A stretch of 64,000 nucleotides of DNA, from positions 25,651-89,650 of the forward strand of contig JAEZKU010000002.1 in NCBI GenBank assembly GCA_023436065.1. The letters run 5' to 3'. This stretch comes from Bacillota bacterium. GTDB lineage: Bacteria; Bacillota; Clostridia; Lachnospirales; Lachnospiraceae. The position numbers and the translations under genes were made by a program. Below are positions 44,253-53,485 of this stretch, piece by piece. How positions within the stretch are numbered: the first letter of the stretch is position 1; every line of letters begins with the position of its first letter. The notes below the pieces were generated by a model. The model saw only the letters and a program-made list of their open reading frames with translations. It ran no database searches and was not told the DNA's origin.

Positions 44253-45824
44253 ATGTCATATACGGCTCTTTATAGAAAATTCCGCCCGACCAATTTTCAT
44301 GATGTGAAAGGGCAGGACCATATTGTTACAACCCTGAAGAACCAGGTGAAGGCCGGCCGAATCGGACACGCCTATCTCTTCACAGGGACCAGGGGTACCG
44401 GTAAGACAACCGTGGCGAAGCTTCTTGCAAAGGTAGTGAACTGTGAGAATCCGGTGGATGGCAATCCCTGCAATGAATGCAGGATGTGTAAGGGGATCGC
44501 TGCCCAGACCTCGATGAATGTCATTGAGATCGATGCCGCTTCCAACAATGGTGTGGACAATGTCCGCGAGATCGTGGAAGAGGTCAGGTACTCACCGACA
44601 GAAGGGAAATACAAAGTATATATCATTGACGAGGTTCATATGCTTTCGGCAGGAGCCTTCAATGCTCTGCTAAAAACCATAGAGGAGCCGCCGTCCTATG
44701 TCATCTTTATCCTGGCAACGACGGAGGTTCATAAGATACCGGTAACGATTCTTAGTAGATGTCAGAGATATGATTTCAAAAGAATTACCATAGATACGAT
44801 TACCGAACGCCTTTCAGAGCTGATGCGTGAGGAGAATATCGAAGTGGAGGAGAAAGCCCTTCGATATGTGGCCAGAGCAGGCGACGGTTCCATGCGTGAC
44901 GCACTCAGCTTACTGGATCAGTGCATTTCCTTCTATCTGGGAAAGAAGCTGACCTATGACAATGTGCTTGAGGTGCTCGGTGCAGTCGATACCCAGATCT
45001 TTGCGAAGCTCCTTGGGTTTATCCGGGGGCAGGAGGTCACGGGCTGCATCAAGCTTCTGGAGGAGATTGAAAGCTCCGGTCGTGAGCTTGGACAATTTGT
45101 GATTGATTTTATCTGGTATCTCAGAAATCTTCTGTTAATCAAGACGACGGAGGATATCTCGGATATCGTCATTGAGATTTCTACCGAGAATCTGGCTCTG
45201 CTGAAGCAGGAGTCCGAGAACATCGATGAGCTGACCCTCATGAGATACATCAGAGTGTTCTCTGAGCTGTCCAACCAGATCCGCTATGCTTCCAGGAAGA
45301 GAGTGCTGATCGAGATTTCCCTGATCAAGCTGTGTAAGCCGGAGATGGAGCTAAACCTCGATTCTATCGCAGACCGCCTGAAGCTCCTCGAGGAGAAGCT
45401 GGAGAAAGGTGTTGTCGTGGAAGCCAGGGGTCCTGTCTCACGACAGGAAACAGGGAGCGAAGGTTCCGCACCAAAACCGCAGGTGATTCTTCCGGAGGCA
45501 TTACCGGAGGATCTAAAGCAGGCTGCCTCGAACTGGAAGAATATCGTCAGCCAGGCCGGACGTAAGGCACCGGCATTGGCAACCGTGCTTCAGGGAGCAA
45601 CCCTTAGCGTGGAGGGTTCGAGCTTACAGCTGGTCGTTACCGAACCGCTCGATAAGGATATCATTGAACGTGAGGCACATATGCAGCTGATCAAGGATAC
45701 GATTGCACAGCTGCTGCATAAGCAGGTACAGATAAATGTACGCTACTTAGACAGAAATAAGGAACGTCTGGAGGAGGTACCGGATCTGACGAAGCTGATC
45801 AAGATGCCTATCCAGTATGAATAA
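44253..45824 (+). CDS. dnaX: DNA polymerase III subunit gamma/tau
   Basis: 523 residues. It has the clamp-loader motor with Walker A GTRGTGKTT, a zinc module with Cys at C64, C73, C76 and C79, Walker B IIDEVHMLS, sensor 1 STTEVHKIPVTILSRCQRYDF and GDGSMRDALSLLDQ. The C-terminal third is short compared with tau of E. coli. No frameshift signal was found. It loads the beta clamp in replication. It is followed by ybaB and, after a lipoprotein gene, by recR, the widespread dnaX-ybaB-recR order. Confidence 0.97.
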   Translation: MSYTALYRKFRPTNFHDVKGQDHIVTTLKNQVKAGRIGHAYLFTGTRGTGKTTVAKLLAKVVNCENPVDGNPCNECRMCKGIAAQTSMNVIEIDAASNNGVDNVREIVEEVRYSPTEGKYKVYIIDEVHMLSAGAFNALLKTIEEPPSYVIFILATTEVHKIPVTILSRCQRYDFKRITIDTITERLSELMREENIEVEEKALRYVARAGDGSMRDALSLLDQCISFYLGKKLTYDNVLEVLGAVDTQIFAKLLGFIRGQEVTGCIKLLEEIESSGRELGQFVIDFIWYLRNLLLIKTTEDISDIVIEISTENLALLKQESENIDELTLMRYIRVFSELSNQIRYASRKRVLIEISLIKLCKPEMELNLDSIADRLKLLEEKLEKGVVVEARGPVSRQETGSEGSAPKPQVILPEALPEDLKQAASNWKNIVSQAGRKAPALATVLQGATLSVEGSSLQLVVTEPLDKDIIEREAHMQLIKDTIAQLLHKQVQINVRYLDRNKERLEEVPDLTKLIKMPIQYE

Positions 45825-45880
45825 AAGCATTTAAATTAAGAGGATGATGAAGCTTTACAATATGAAAGGAGATATAAGCA

Positions 45881-46237
45881 ATGGCTAAAAGAGGTGGATT
45901 TCCGGGTGGTGGTATCCCGGGAAATATGGGAAATCTGATGAAACAGGCTCAGAGAATGCAAAAGCAGATGGAGGAGAAGTCCAAGGAGCTTGAAGATAAA
46001 GAGTTCGAAGCAAGTGCAGGCGGCGGTGCAGTTACGGTAAAGGTATCCGGCAAGAAGGAGATTACCTCCGTAAAGCTCAGCAAGGAAGTAGTGGATCCCG
46101 ATGATATCGAGATGCTGGAGGATCTGATCGTGGCAGCAGCCAATGAAGCTCTTCGTAAGATGGAAGAGGAATCCGCTGCGGTGATGGGTTCCATCACCGG
46201 TGGCCTCGGAGCCGGAATGCCGGGCTTTCCGTTCTAA
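45881..46237 (+). CDS. YbaB/EbfC nucleoid-associated protein
   Basis: 118 residues with a Gly-rich N-terminus (RGGFPGGGIPGNMGNLMKQAQ), a helical core and the family hallmark AVTVKVSGKKEI, with DDIEMLEDLIVAAANEALRK. It binds DNA and shapes the nucleoid. It lies between dnaX and recR as in most Firmicutes, with a strong AAAGGAG site. Confidence 0.95.
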   Translation: MAKRGGFPGGGIPGNMGNLMKQAQRMQKQMEEKSKELEDKEFEASAGGGAVTVKVSGKKEITSVKLSKEVVDPDDIEMLEDLIVAAANEALRKMEEESAAVMGSITGGLGAGMPGFPF

Positions 46238-46266
46238 GAAGGAAGTAATTGAAGGATGAGATGAGG

Positions 46267-46302
46267 ATGCTCTATACCGGAGACGGTATAGGGCATTTTT
46301 TA
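46267..46302 (+). terminator. Terminator after ybaB
   Basis: ATGCTCTATACCG and CGGTATAGGGCAT form a near-perfect stem with a GAGA loop, followed by TTTTTT. Confidence 0.9.
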
Positions 46303-46397
46303 TTAAGAACATAAAAATATTGAAGTATTTAGTCAAATGGTATAAAATGTAAAACAGGAAACAACATCACAAAATATATACATTAGGGGGAGATTAG

Positions 46398-47783
46398 ATG
46401 CTACAAGGGAGTAATAGAAAGAGATTTATTGCATTGGCTATTGTTTTAATTCTGATACTTGCAGGCTGCGAGAAGAATACCGGCATGACTACGGAGACAG
46501 GAACGAAGACGGAGACAGGAACGATTACGGAGTCAAGTGAAAAAGGTCTGACCTCGGAAAAGGCTACCGAGGCTATGACACCAACTCCGACAACAGTGCT
46601 TACGACGACAGCAAAGGAAAGGACAAAAACGAGCTTTAAACCAATTAAACCTAACGTTGCCAACTGGTCCATGCTTAAGATAAAACCGACTAAGCTTGAG
46701 GAAGCCAATATGTGGGCTGATGCATATGATTTCAGGCTTGCAGATTTATCCTTGTTGGATTTATCAGCGGAATCCGAGAGCATGAAGAATATCGTATATG
46801 ATACCCTCACAACATGGCCTGATAAGCTTCCCGAGGGCTTTGAACCGGAGGCTGTTATGGAGACAGGCAAAGACCCCGGGCTGGGAATTAGAGGCCTTCA
46901 CGAGAAAGGCATTACGGGTAAGGGAGTCAACATTGCCATTATTGATCAAATGCTTCTGGTGCAGCATCAGGAGTATGCCGACCGAATTAAGCTGTATGAA
47001 CAGGGAAATGGGTTTATGGAGGCCAGTATGCATGGTCCTTTTGTGGCAAGCCTGGCCGTTGGAAAGGACATCGGTGTCGCACCTGATGCAGGGCTTTATT
47101 TTATCGGAACCTATAATTCTAACATAGCGTATAGATCAATGGCGTTGGACTATACTTATTATGCTGATGCGATCGACAGGATTCTGGAAATTAATTCAGA
47201 TCTGTCCAAGGAGGAGAAAATCAGAGCAATATCAATATCAGCTTGCTGGAGTCCCGAAAACAAAGGTTACGATGAACTCAACGCAGCAATTGAGAGAGCA
47301 AAGAAGGAAGGAATATTTGTGATCTCCTGTAATCTATTTGAAACCTATGGTTTCTGGCCGTACAGTCTGGATAAAGAACAGGGTACCGATCCTGACAAGG
47401 AGGAGTCCTATATGATTTTCGAATGGGAACGTTGGGTCAATATGGTTTCCCATATCAAGGGCTTTACGAATTACTTTCAGGAGAAATTCTCTAAAGACTT
47501 TAAGGGAGAGTTTCTGTTAGTGCCAATAGGTTCCCGTACCTATGCAGAAGCAACCGGGGAGGATGTGTATTGTTTCAGTCGTTTCGGAGGCTGGAGCGCA
47601 ATGGAGCCATATATAGCCGGCCTTTATGCCATGGCTTGTCAGGTTAAGCCTGATATTACACCGGAGCTTTTCTGGAAAACAGCATTGGAGACAGGAGCTA
47701 TACGAGAGGTGACCAAAGGAGAGGATCAATATCCTGCCAGGATGCTGGATCCTGTCGCACTCATAGAGAAGTTACAGAAGTAA
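46398..47783 (+). CDS. Subtilisin-like (S8) peptidase lipoprotein, divergent
   Basis: 461 residues. The signal ends at LAGC (Cys24), followed by a Thr/Glu-rich linker. The S8 fold is indicated by GKGVNIAIIDQ (D183), MHGPFVASLAVG (H212, usually HGTHVAG), IRAISISACWS and a C-terminal FGGWSAMEPYIAGLYAM (Ser, usually GTSMAxPxVAG). All three triad residues are present but their surroundings differ from normal subtilases. It is placed on the outer face of the membrane. It lies between ybaB and recR and has its own promoter region. Confidence 0.75.
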   Translation: MLQGSNRKRFIALAIVLILILAGCEKNTGMTTETGTKTETGTITESSEKGLTSEKATEAMTPTPTTVLTTTAKERTKTSFKPIKPNVANWSMLKIKPTKLEEANMWADAYDFRLADLSLLDLSAESESMKNIVYDTLTTWPDKLPEGFEPEAVMETGKDPGLGIRGLHEKGITGKGVNIAIIDQMLLVQHQEYADRIKLYEQGNGFMEASMHGPFVASLAVGKDIGVAPDAGLYFIGTYNSNIAYRSMALDYTYYADAIDRILEINSDLSKEEKIRAISISACWSPENKGYDELNAAIERAKKEGIFVISCNLFETYGFWPYSLDKEQGTDPDKEESYMIFEWERWVNMVSHIKGFTNYFQEKFSKDFKGEFLLVPIGSRTYAEATGEDVYCFSRFGGWSAMEPYIAGLYAMACQVKPDITPELFWKTALETGAIREVTKGEDQYPARMLDPVALIEKLQK

Positions 47784-47888
47784 GGAATATCGGAGTATAC
47801 ACGTGTTAGAGTAAGGGATTGCTCATGAAAGTATCCTTGTAGGCTTCTCGTTTCAGATTGGTAAGACCAGACCATGAAAGGAATTTGC

Positions 47889-47917
47889 TTGAAAATCGAT
47901 GCTCTTTACGGTATGAT
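47889..47917 (+). promoter_or_regulatory. Sigma-A promoter of recR
   Basis: TTGAAA at 47889-47894 and TATGAT at 47912-47917 with 17-base spacing, 27 bases before the recR ATG. Confidence 0.75.
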
Positions 47918-47943
47918 GAATCAAGAGTAAAGGAGCCAATATC

Positions 47944-48540
47944 ATGGATTACTATAGCAGACAAATCAGTAAATTAATCGAGGAATTATCAAGACTTCCC
48001 GGGATAGGGACGAAGACAGCACAGCGACTGGCCTTTCACATCATAAATATGCCGGAGGAACAGGTATCCGGCCTGGCGGATTCAATCGTAGAAGCAAAGA
48101 AGAACATCCGCTATTGTAAGGAATGTCTGACCTTGACGGATAAGGAGTTATGTCCCATCTGCTCCTCTCCGGCACGAAATAAAAGGCAGATCATGGTGGT
48201 GGAGAACCCCCGCGACTTAGCAGCCTATGAGAAGACAGGTAAATTCGACGGAGTATATCATGTCCTCCACGGAGCAATCTCTCCAATGCTTGGAATCGGG
48301 CCTGCCGATATCAGACTCAAGGAACTGATGCTTCGGCTTCAGGGAGATGTCGATGAGGTGATTATCGCTACGAATTCCAGTCTGGAGGGCGAAGCGACAG
48401 CCATGTACTTAAGCAAGCTGATCAAACCGGCTGGGATCAAGGTCAGCAGGATTGCCAGCGGCATCCCGGTGGGCGGCGACCTGGAGTATATCGACGAGGT
48501 TACGTTGTTACGTGCTTTTGAGGGAAGAATAGAGCTGTAG
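47944..48540 (+). CDS. recR: Recombination mediator protein RecR
   Basis: 198 residues. It has the helix-hairpin-helix LSRLPGIGTKTAQRLAFHI, a four-Cys zinc finger (C57, C60, C69, C72) and a Toprim domain (MVVENPRDLAAYEKTG, then SLEGEATAMYL). It works with RecF and RecO to load RecA on gaps. The gene is complete and typical, with AAAGGAG before the ATG. Confidence 0.97.
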   Translation: MDYYSRQISKLIEELSRLPGIGTKTAQRLAFHIINMPEEQVSGLADSIVEAKKNIRYCKECLTLTDKELCPICSSPARNKRQIMVVENPRDLAAYEKTGKFDGVYHVLHGAISPMLGIGPADIRLKELMLRLQGDVDEVIIATNSSLEGEATAMYLSKLIKPAGIKVSRIASGIPVGGDLEYIDEVTLLRAFEGRIEL

Positions 48541-48582
48541 AGAAAGCTTGGAACTTGTTGTTGTATGGATAGGAGGGTGATT

Positions 48583-49056
48583 ATGAGGGATGAGATCTTC
48601 GTTGTAAATGAGAAGGATCTGATCGGAAGCCACAAAGCGGAGCATCAGCCTTATGAATACGTAAGATACGAGGTTACATCACGCAAAGACTTTAACCAGT
48701 GCTACGTTGCATTATATGAAATTCCACCAATGAAAGCAAATTATCCATATCATTATCATTTGACCAACACAGAAGTATTTTATATCATCAGCGGGCAGGG
48801 AATATTGAGAACTCCGACCGGGGACAGAAGCGTAAAAGCAGGAGACTTCATAGTATGTCCTCCTACAGCGAACGGAGCACATAAGCTCATGAATAATTCC
48901 GAGAGTGAGACCTTGAAATACATAGATTTTGATACCTCCAATACACCTGATATCATTTCATATCCTGATTCGAACAAGACAGGAGTGATCATCCGAGATC
49001 AGGGCAATACCTTCTTTAAGAATGAAGCCAGTACTGATTATTATGACGGAGAATAA
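48583..49056 (+). CDS. Cupin-domain protein
   Basis: About 157 residues from ATG 48583 (AGGAGGGTGATT upstream). One cupin barrel is visible: PYHYHLTNTEVFYIISGQGIL (HxHxnE metal ligands) and VKAGDFIVCPPTANGAHKLMN. It probably binds a divalent metal. No enzyme is assigned. It is the last gene before the terminator at 49068. Confidence 0.8.
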   Translation: MRDEIFVVNEKDLIGSHKAEHQPYEYVRYEVTSRKDFNQCYVALYEIPPMKANYPYHYHLTNTEVFYIISGQGILRTPTGDRSVKAGDFIVCPPTANGAHKLMNNSESETLKYIDFDTSNTPDIISYPDSNKTGVIIRDQGNTFFKNEASTDYYDGE

Positions 49057-49067
49057 GATAAATACAA

Positions 49068-49097
49068 AAAGACCTCGGCGCAACCGCAGAGGTCTTT
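49068..49097. terminator. Terminator after the cupin gene
   Basis: AAAGACCTC pairs with GAGGTCTTT across a loop of about 12 bases, flanked by A-rich and T-rich ends, so it may work in both directions. Confidence 0.8.
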
Positions 49098-49428
49098 CGT
49101 GTGTTAGGGGAACACAATCTATATTGGGGGGAGAGGATGGCATCTTCATACTATGAGTCTACCACTCGAAGATTGTCTAAACATGTAGAATTTTTACCTA
49201 TATTAGTACAATTTTTACTAAAATTAACTAGGTTCAAATAAATTTATTAATTATTACGCGAAATGAGGGATTTAAGGTCGATTTATGCGTGGATAATGTT
49301 CTATGTATAAAATGGCATTTAGTAGCTTCTGAAATATAGAATATAAGGTTGCCAAATTTTGTGTTAATGTTAAAATGTAAGTTAACACGATACATGACAT
49401 TAACGAAGGCTTTTAAGAGAGGTAACCT
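49098..49428. promoter_or_regulatory. Leader of the serine hydrolase gene with inverted repeat
   Basis: About 330 AT-rich bases. An inverted repeat GTGTTAA (49361-49367) and TTAACAC (49382-49388) may be an operator. A possible -10 (TTAAAAT) lies between its arms. No gene is supported in this stretch. Confidence 0.4.
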
Positions 49429-50304
49429 ATGCTGAAGGATTTTATTACATGGATAGAGGAGGAACAGCTGCCCGTATACGGAATTGTTGTGATCAAGGAT
49501 GGGGTAAAGCTGGCAGAGCATCATTTTGTGCCGGAGGAGCGGAGAAATCTTTATTCAGCGACTAAGAGCATCACCTCAACCGCTGTCGGACTGGCTGTAG
49601 GGGAAGGTTATTTTAAGCTGGAGGATAATCTTCTGACCTTCTTTGAACAGGATGTGCCGGAAGGCTTACCAAAGGAGCAGCTCGAGCAGTTAAGGCAGGT
49701 CACCGTGGAACGACTCTTAACTATGTCGGTAGCAGATTACATATTTGAGCGGCCGGACTGTGAGAATTTACTGAAGTATATTCTGTCCATCCCGTTGCCA
49801 AAGGTGAAGGAGATAGCATTTTCCTATAATAATTACAGCGCATATCTGGCCGGAGTAATTGTGGAGCGGACAACGAAGACAAGGATGATGGATTATCTGG
49901 CACCAAGATTATTGGAACCCTTAGGGATTTGCCAGGTGGAATGTGCTTACAGTCCGGAGGGCAATTTTTACGGATCCACCGGCATGTATCTGACAATCAA
50001 TGAGCTTGCCCGGTTTGGACAGCTTTATCTTCAGAAGGGATACTATAATGGCAGGCAGCTGATCCCGGAGGCTTGGGTGGAAGCAGCAACAAGAAAGCAG
50101 ATCGAGACGAAGGAAGGCGGTTACGGGTATTTCTTTTGGAGGTATAAAGACAACACCTATCGTTCGAGCGGAAAATGGGGCCAGATGTGTGTCGTGATTC
50201 CGGAAAAGCATGCCGTGATTGCAGTGATGTCCGATATCCGGGACGAGAAGAAGGCTTCCGCCATGAAGCAAAAGCTTTGGGAGACGGTTTATGCAAGGCT
50301 GTGA
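49429..50304 (+). CDS. Serine hydrolase (class C beta-lactamase family)
   Basis: 291 residues. The SxxK motif is SATK (about 43-46) with the usual YSATKSITST neighbourhood. The YxN-like motif is in FSYNNYSAYLAG, and a late KWG stretch (SSGKWGQM) takes the place of the KTG/HxG box. There is no signal peptide, so it is probably cytoplasmic. It could be an esterase or a DD-peptidase-like enzyme rather than a true lactamase. AGAGAGG precedes the ATG. Confidence 0.8.
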   Translation: MLKDFITWIEEEQLPVYGIVVIKDGVKLAEHHFVPEERRNLYSATKSITSTAVGLAVGEGYFKLEDNLLTFFEQDVPEGLPKEQLEQLRQVTVERLLTMSVADYIFERPDCENLLKYILSIPLPKVKEIAFSYNNYSAYLAGVIVERTTKTRMMDYLAPRLLEPLGICQVECAYSPEGNFYGSTGMYLTINELARFGQLYLQKGYYNGRQLIPEAWVEAATRKQIETKEGGYGYFFWRYKDNTYRSSGKWGQMCVVIPEKHAVIAVMSDIRDEKKASAMKQKLWETVYARL

Positions 50305-50410
50305 GGTCTTGATATATCATAAAACATGTCTTATTTGGAATAAACGATGAACGGAATAAACAATCAGTAATATAAATAGAAAGCAAATTAGGGACAGGGG
50401 GATTAGAACG

Positions 50411-50875
50411 ATGAATATCAGAAAAGCAGGTAAAGAGGATATCGCACAGCTGGTGGAGATGCGAATTAAGTATCTGACAGTTGATTGTGGTGAGATGTCA
50501 GCGGAACAGATTGAGGCTATCAGGAAGCAGCTTCCCGAATATTTTGAGAGGCAACTGGGAACCGGGGTTTTGGCATATGCAGCGGAGGAGGAGGGTATCC
50601 TGGTATCGACAGTATTGATGGTAATTGTTGAAAAGCCGGCGAATCCACACTTTATCACAGGTAAGACGGGAACTCTTCTGAATGTGTATACAAGGCCGGA
50701 ATACCGCAGACAGGGGTTGGCCGGTAAGCTGATTGACCTGGCGATACAGGATGCGAAGCAGTTAAACCTGTCCTACATAGATCTGAGTGCTTCCAAGGAG
50801 GGCTATTCGCTCTATAAGAAGATTGGTTTTACGGAGTCACATTCGGATTTTGTACCGATGAAGCTGGTATTGTAA
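50411..50875 (+). CDS. GNAT-family N-acetyltransferase
   Basis: 154 residues with the acetyl-CoA fold. Motif A is NVYTRPEYRRQGLAGKLIDLAI (the R/Q-x-x-G-x-G/A loop), then NLSYIDLSASKEGYSLYKKIGF, and it begins MNIRKAGKEDIAQL. The substrate is unknown. Confidence 0.9.
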   Translation: MNIRKAGKEDIAQLVEMRIKYLTVDCGEMSAEQIEAIRKQLPEYFERQLGTGVLAYAAEEEGILVSTVLMVIVEKPANPHFITGKTGTLLNVYTRPEYRRQGLAGKLIDLAIQDAKQLNLSYIDLSASKEGYSLYKKIGFTESHSDFVPMKLVL

Positions 50876-50958
50876 GGTACATCTTTCTTGCGAGGCTGTG
50901 GTTTTCTGGAAAGATGTTTACGAATGAGAAGGAATAAGGAAGAGGGAATGGATTGTTT

Positions 50959-51348
50959 ATGACAGAGAAGAAATTAACGTTAAGATTATTAGAAGGCAAT
51001 TATGGCGTATGTCGGTTAACACTCGGAGGAGAATTTCCCAAGTGGGCTCTTGGCAGTGATTTTTACTCCATCACTAAGACCTCGGAGGAGCTGTCCGTGG
51101 TATGTGCGCAGCAGGATATCCCCGAGGATGTCCTCTGTGAGAGGGACTGGCGTATCCTAAAGGTGGAGGGTCCATTGGATTTCTCACTGGTGGGTATCCT
51201 ATTCTCCGTAAGTATGGTACTTGCTGAAAATGATATCAGTATCTTCGCCATATCAACCTACGATACAGACTATATCCTGGTCAAGGATAAGGATGCGAAG
51301 GAAGCAGTCCGCGCGCTGAGGGAGAATCATTATAATGTGATAGCCTAA
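50959..51348 (+). CDS. ACT-domain protein (CASTOR-like)
   Basis: About 129 residues from ATG 50959. Two ACT-like halves are visible, the second with FSLVGILFSVSMVLAENDISIFAISTYDTDYILVKDKD, typical of small ACT proteins that bind amino acids. There is no catalytic domain. It is likely a small regulatory or amino-acid-sensing protein. Confidence 0.8.
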   Translation: MTEKKLTLRLLEGNYGVCRLTLGGEFPKWALGSDFYSITKTSEELSVVCAQQDIPEDVLCERDWRILKVEGPLDFSLVGILFSVSMVLAENDISIFAISTYDTDYILVKDKDAKEAVRALRENHYNVIA

Positions 51349-51403
51349 GTAATAATTGACGAACCAAATCATTGTAAGAAGTTCATGGGAACAGGGGGAG
51401 CTT

Positions 51404-51889
51404 ATGGCAATCAGAAGTGCTGCTAAAGCAATCATATACCATCAGGGTAAAATACTATTAAATAAATATCAGAATGAAGAAGGCAGTATATATTATGAGC
51501 TTCCCGGCGGAGGCCAGCTTCAGTATGAGACAATGGAAGAAGCCGTGATCAGGGAGTGCCTGGAAGAGACGGGTTATCGTGTAAAACCCATAAGACTTGC
51601 TGCGGTAGCAGAGGAAATCTATGATGATGAGGAACTTCGAAAAGTATATCCTGATTATTCTCATAGGATTCATCATATTTTTTTGGTAGAATTACTGGAT
51701 GAAATCACATATGAACGAACCGAACCGGATAAATACCAGGTAGGTAATGTGTGGGTAGATGGGAGTGAGATATCAGAATACAGGCTGATACCAAGACGTG
51801 TGAAGGAAAGAATGAAGAAAATTCTCATGTCTGCAGATGCTGTTTATCTGGGCGCGGTGCATGAGAGATGGCCGGGAAAGATGGAATAA
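51404..51889 (+). CDS. Nudix hydrolase
   Basis: About 161 residues from ATG 51404 (GGGGGAGC upstream). The Nudix box GGQLQYETMEEAVIRECLEETG is present (GX5EX7REUXEEXGU). It cleaves a nucleoside diphosphate linked to another group. The specificity is not clear. Confidence 0.9.
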   Translation: MAIRSAAKAIIYHQGKILLNKYQNEEGSIYYELPGGGQLQYETMEEAVIRECLEETGYRVKPIRLAAVAEEIYDDEELRKVYPDYSHRIHHIFLVELLDEITYERTEPDKYQVGNVWVDGSEISEYRLIPRRVKERMKKILMSADAVYLGAVHERWPGKME

Positions 51890-51963
51890 CCGTAGGTAAA
51901 GATGAATATGCCGGGAAGTCCCCGACGATTGATCTTAGGGAGAAATGTTAGGGAGGATAAATT

Positions 51964-52461
51964 ATGAGACGTGACATTCTGTTGTTAGGGAATCCCGAAT
52001 TATATGACAAGAGTAAAGAGGTAAGGCAGGAGGAGCTTCCTGCAATGAAGACCGTGGTCGGGAACTTGCATGATACATTGATGGATTATCGTAAAAAATA
52101 CGGTGCCGGGCGTGCAATCGCTGCCCCCCAGATCGGAGTAAAGAAAAGACTGATTTACATGAACATCGGTGAACCCATTGCGTTCATTAATCCCAGCTTA
52201 AGCTTTCCTGATGAGGAAAGAATGATGGTACTAGATGATTGTATGTCCTTTCCCGGACTTTGTGTAAAGCTTAACAGATATGTCAGATGTAGGATTGATT
52301 ATTATGATATGGACTGGAAGCCCTGTGTTATGGAGGTATCAGGAGATCTATCCGAACTTCTCCAGCATGAATATGATCATCTGGAGGGTATTCTGGCTAC
52401 CATGAGAGCAGTGGATGAGAAGGCTTTTTATATGGATAAATCATCTTATAGGGAGGGATAA
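51964..52461 (+). CDS. Peptide deformylase-like protein
   Basis: 165 residues. Motif 1 is AGRAIAAPQIG, motif 2 reads DDCMSFPG where active deformylases have EGCLS, and motif 3 is LQHEYDHLEGIL (HExxH), so the three metal ligands (Cys, His, His) are present. It removes formyl groups from new proteins if active. The changed motif 2 suggests a variant or another substrate. It is followed 3 bases later by a small gene. Confidence 0.82.
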   Translation: MRRDILLLGNPELYDKSKEVRQEELPAMKTVVGNLHDTLMDYRKKYGAGRAIAAPQIGVKKRLIYMNIGEPIAFINPSLSFPDEERMMVLDDCMSFPGLCVKLNRYVRCRIDYYDMDWKPCVMEVSGDLSELLQHEYDHLEGILATMRAVDEKAFYMDKSSYREG

Positions 52462-52464
52462 TAG

Positions 52465-52644
52465 TTGGGCCAGACGAATTGTGAAAGCTGTATCCATTAT
52501 GTATTCGACGAGGAATATGACTGCTATGTATGTCAGGTGAATTTAGATGAGGACGATATGGGGAGATTTCTAAGCAACACGGCATTTCACTGCCCTCATT
52601 TTCAGTTCAATGACGAGTATAAGATTGTGAGAAAGCAAAACTGA
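52465..52644 (+). CDS. Small Cys-rich protein (DUF6472-like)
   Basis: 59 residues from TTG 52465, with GGGAGGG before it. It has five Cys including CESCIHY, CYVC and HCPHF, a probable metal-binding knuckle. Similar short genes follow deformylase-like genes in Lachnospiraceae. The function is unknown. Confidence 0.6.
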   Translation: MGQTNCESCIHYVFDEEYDCYVCQVNLDEDDMGRFLSNTAFHCPHFQFNDEYKIVRKQN

Positions 52645-52760
52645 GTAAGTAATATATATTATTTACCGGACCTATCTTCGTATGGTATAATAAAGTATCA
52701 ATGAATCCTTAGAAGTTTATTCACGTTAGATTCAGTACTGTACCGATAGGAGTGAGCTGT

Positions 52761-53147
52761 ATGGAGGTTAGAGCTTGTAAGAACTGCAGAAGACTATTTA
52801 ATTATATTTATGGTCCCGAATTATGCCCTGACTGTATCCATCTTGTCAAAGGGGATTCAACAGATCAGCAAGGTGAGGCAGGTAAACGTACATTAAAGCC
52901 TTTGTTTATGGAAGAAGAGAAAAAACTGGAGCAGGTTAAGGATTTTATCCTGGCTAATCCCAGAGCAACGATAACCAAGATAGCTGAGATGAATGAGGTG
53001 TCACCATCCAAGTTATTTGAATGGGTTCGGGAAGAAAGATTGGAGTTCTCCGACGATTCAGAGCATGCATGGTTTGAGTGCGCTAAGTGCGGAACGAAAA
53101 TCAAATGTGGTGTATATTGCCATAGATGCAGACCCAGAAAAAAATAG
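52761..53147 (+). CDS. YvyF-like flagellar-operon protein
   Basis: About 128 residues from ATG 52761 (ATAGGAG upstream). The N-terminal zinc knuckle is CKNCRRLFNYIYGPELCPDC, then a short helix-turn-helix-like part (ATITKIAEMNEVSPSKLFEWV) and a C-terminal Cys group (CAKCGTKIKCGVYCHRC). This pattern is that of the flagellar regulator family around YvyF. No flagellar gene is near it here. Confidence 0.7.
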   Translation: MEVRACKNCRRLFNYIYGPELCPDCIHLVKGDSTDQQGEAGKRTLKPLFMEEEKKLEQVKDFILANPRATITKIAEMNEVSPSKLFEWVREERLEFSDDSEHAWFECAKCGTKIKCGVYCHRCRPRKK

Positions 53148-53159
53148 TATTATTATGAG

Positions 53160-53214
53160 AACCGCTGCAGGTTTCGGTCTATACTATAGTATAGCTGAAT
53201 ACTTGTGGCGGTTT
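53160..53214 (+). terminator. Terminator-like hairpin after the YvyF-like gene
   Basis: AACCGCTGCAGGT and ACTTGTGGCGGTT form a stem with a further inner stem CTATACTATAGTATAG, then TTTATTT. Confidence 0.55.
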
Positions 53215-53365
53215 ATTTGTGAGGAAAATACTTGGTTGGTAAAATGTTCCTCCTATAAAATTTTGATATATACAAATCAGTTATTTTGTGATAATTTAGT
53301 GTAGTATGATTTTCTTTTATTATTCAAAGGATCTAAAGATTTTATGGTCTATAGTCAATTAATTT

Positions 53366-53485
53366 GAAGGGGAGTGAAACCACTCCCGATATAGATAACA
53401 TAAGTGATTAGTACTTTGAAGGGAGTGTAACCACTCCCAATCTAGATAACATAAGTGATTAGTACTTTGAAGGGAGTGGTTGAGG
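53366..53485. repeat. Tandem 52-bp repeat with GGGAGTG palindrome
   Basis: Two units (53366-53417, 53418-53468) and a partial third share GAAGGGAGTG, ACCACTCCC and ATAACATAAGTGATTAG. Each has a stem GGGAGTG/CACTCCC. The third unit carries the ribosome site of the gene at 53486. Confidence 0.75.

Larger units (their letters stand above)
53148..53485. other. Intergenic region with hairpin and tandem repeats
   Basis: It contains a terminator-like stem (AACCGC/GCGGTT at 53160-53213) and, from 53366, two full 51-52-bp tandem repeats plus the start of a third. No gene is supported. Confidence 0.5.

Noticed and set aside
44253..45824. Programmed frameshift in dnaX
   Set aside because: No A-rich slippery run with a following stem was seen, and the frame is open to a normal stop.
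53366..53485. CRISPR array
   Set aside because: Only two full units with identical flanks and no different spacers; no cas genes are near.
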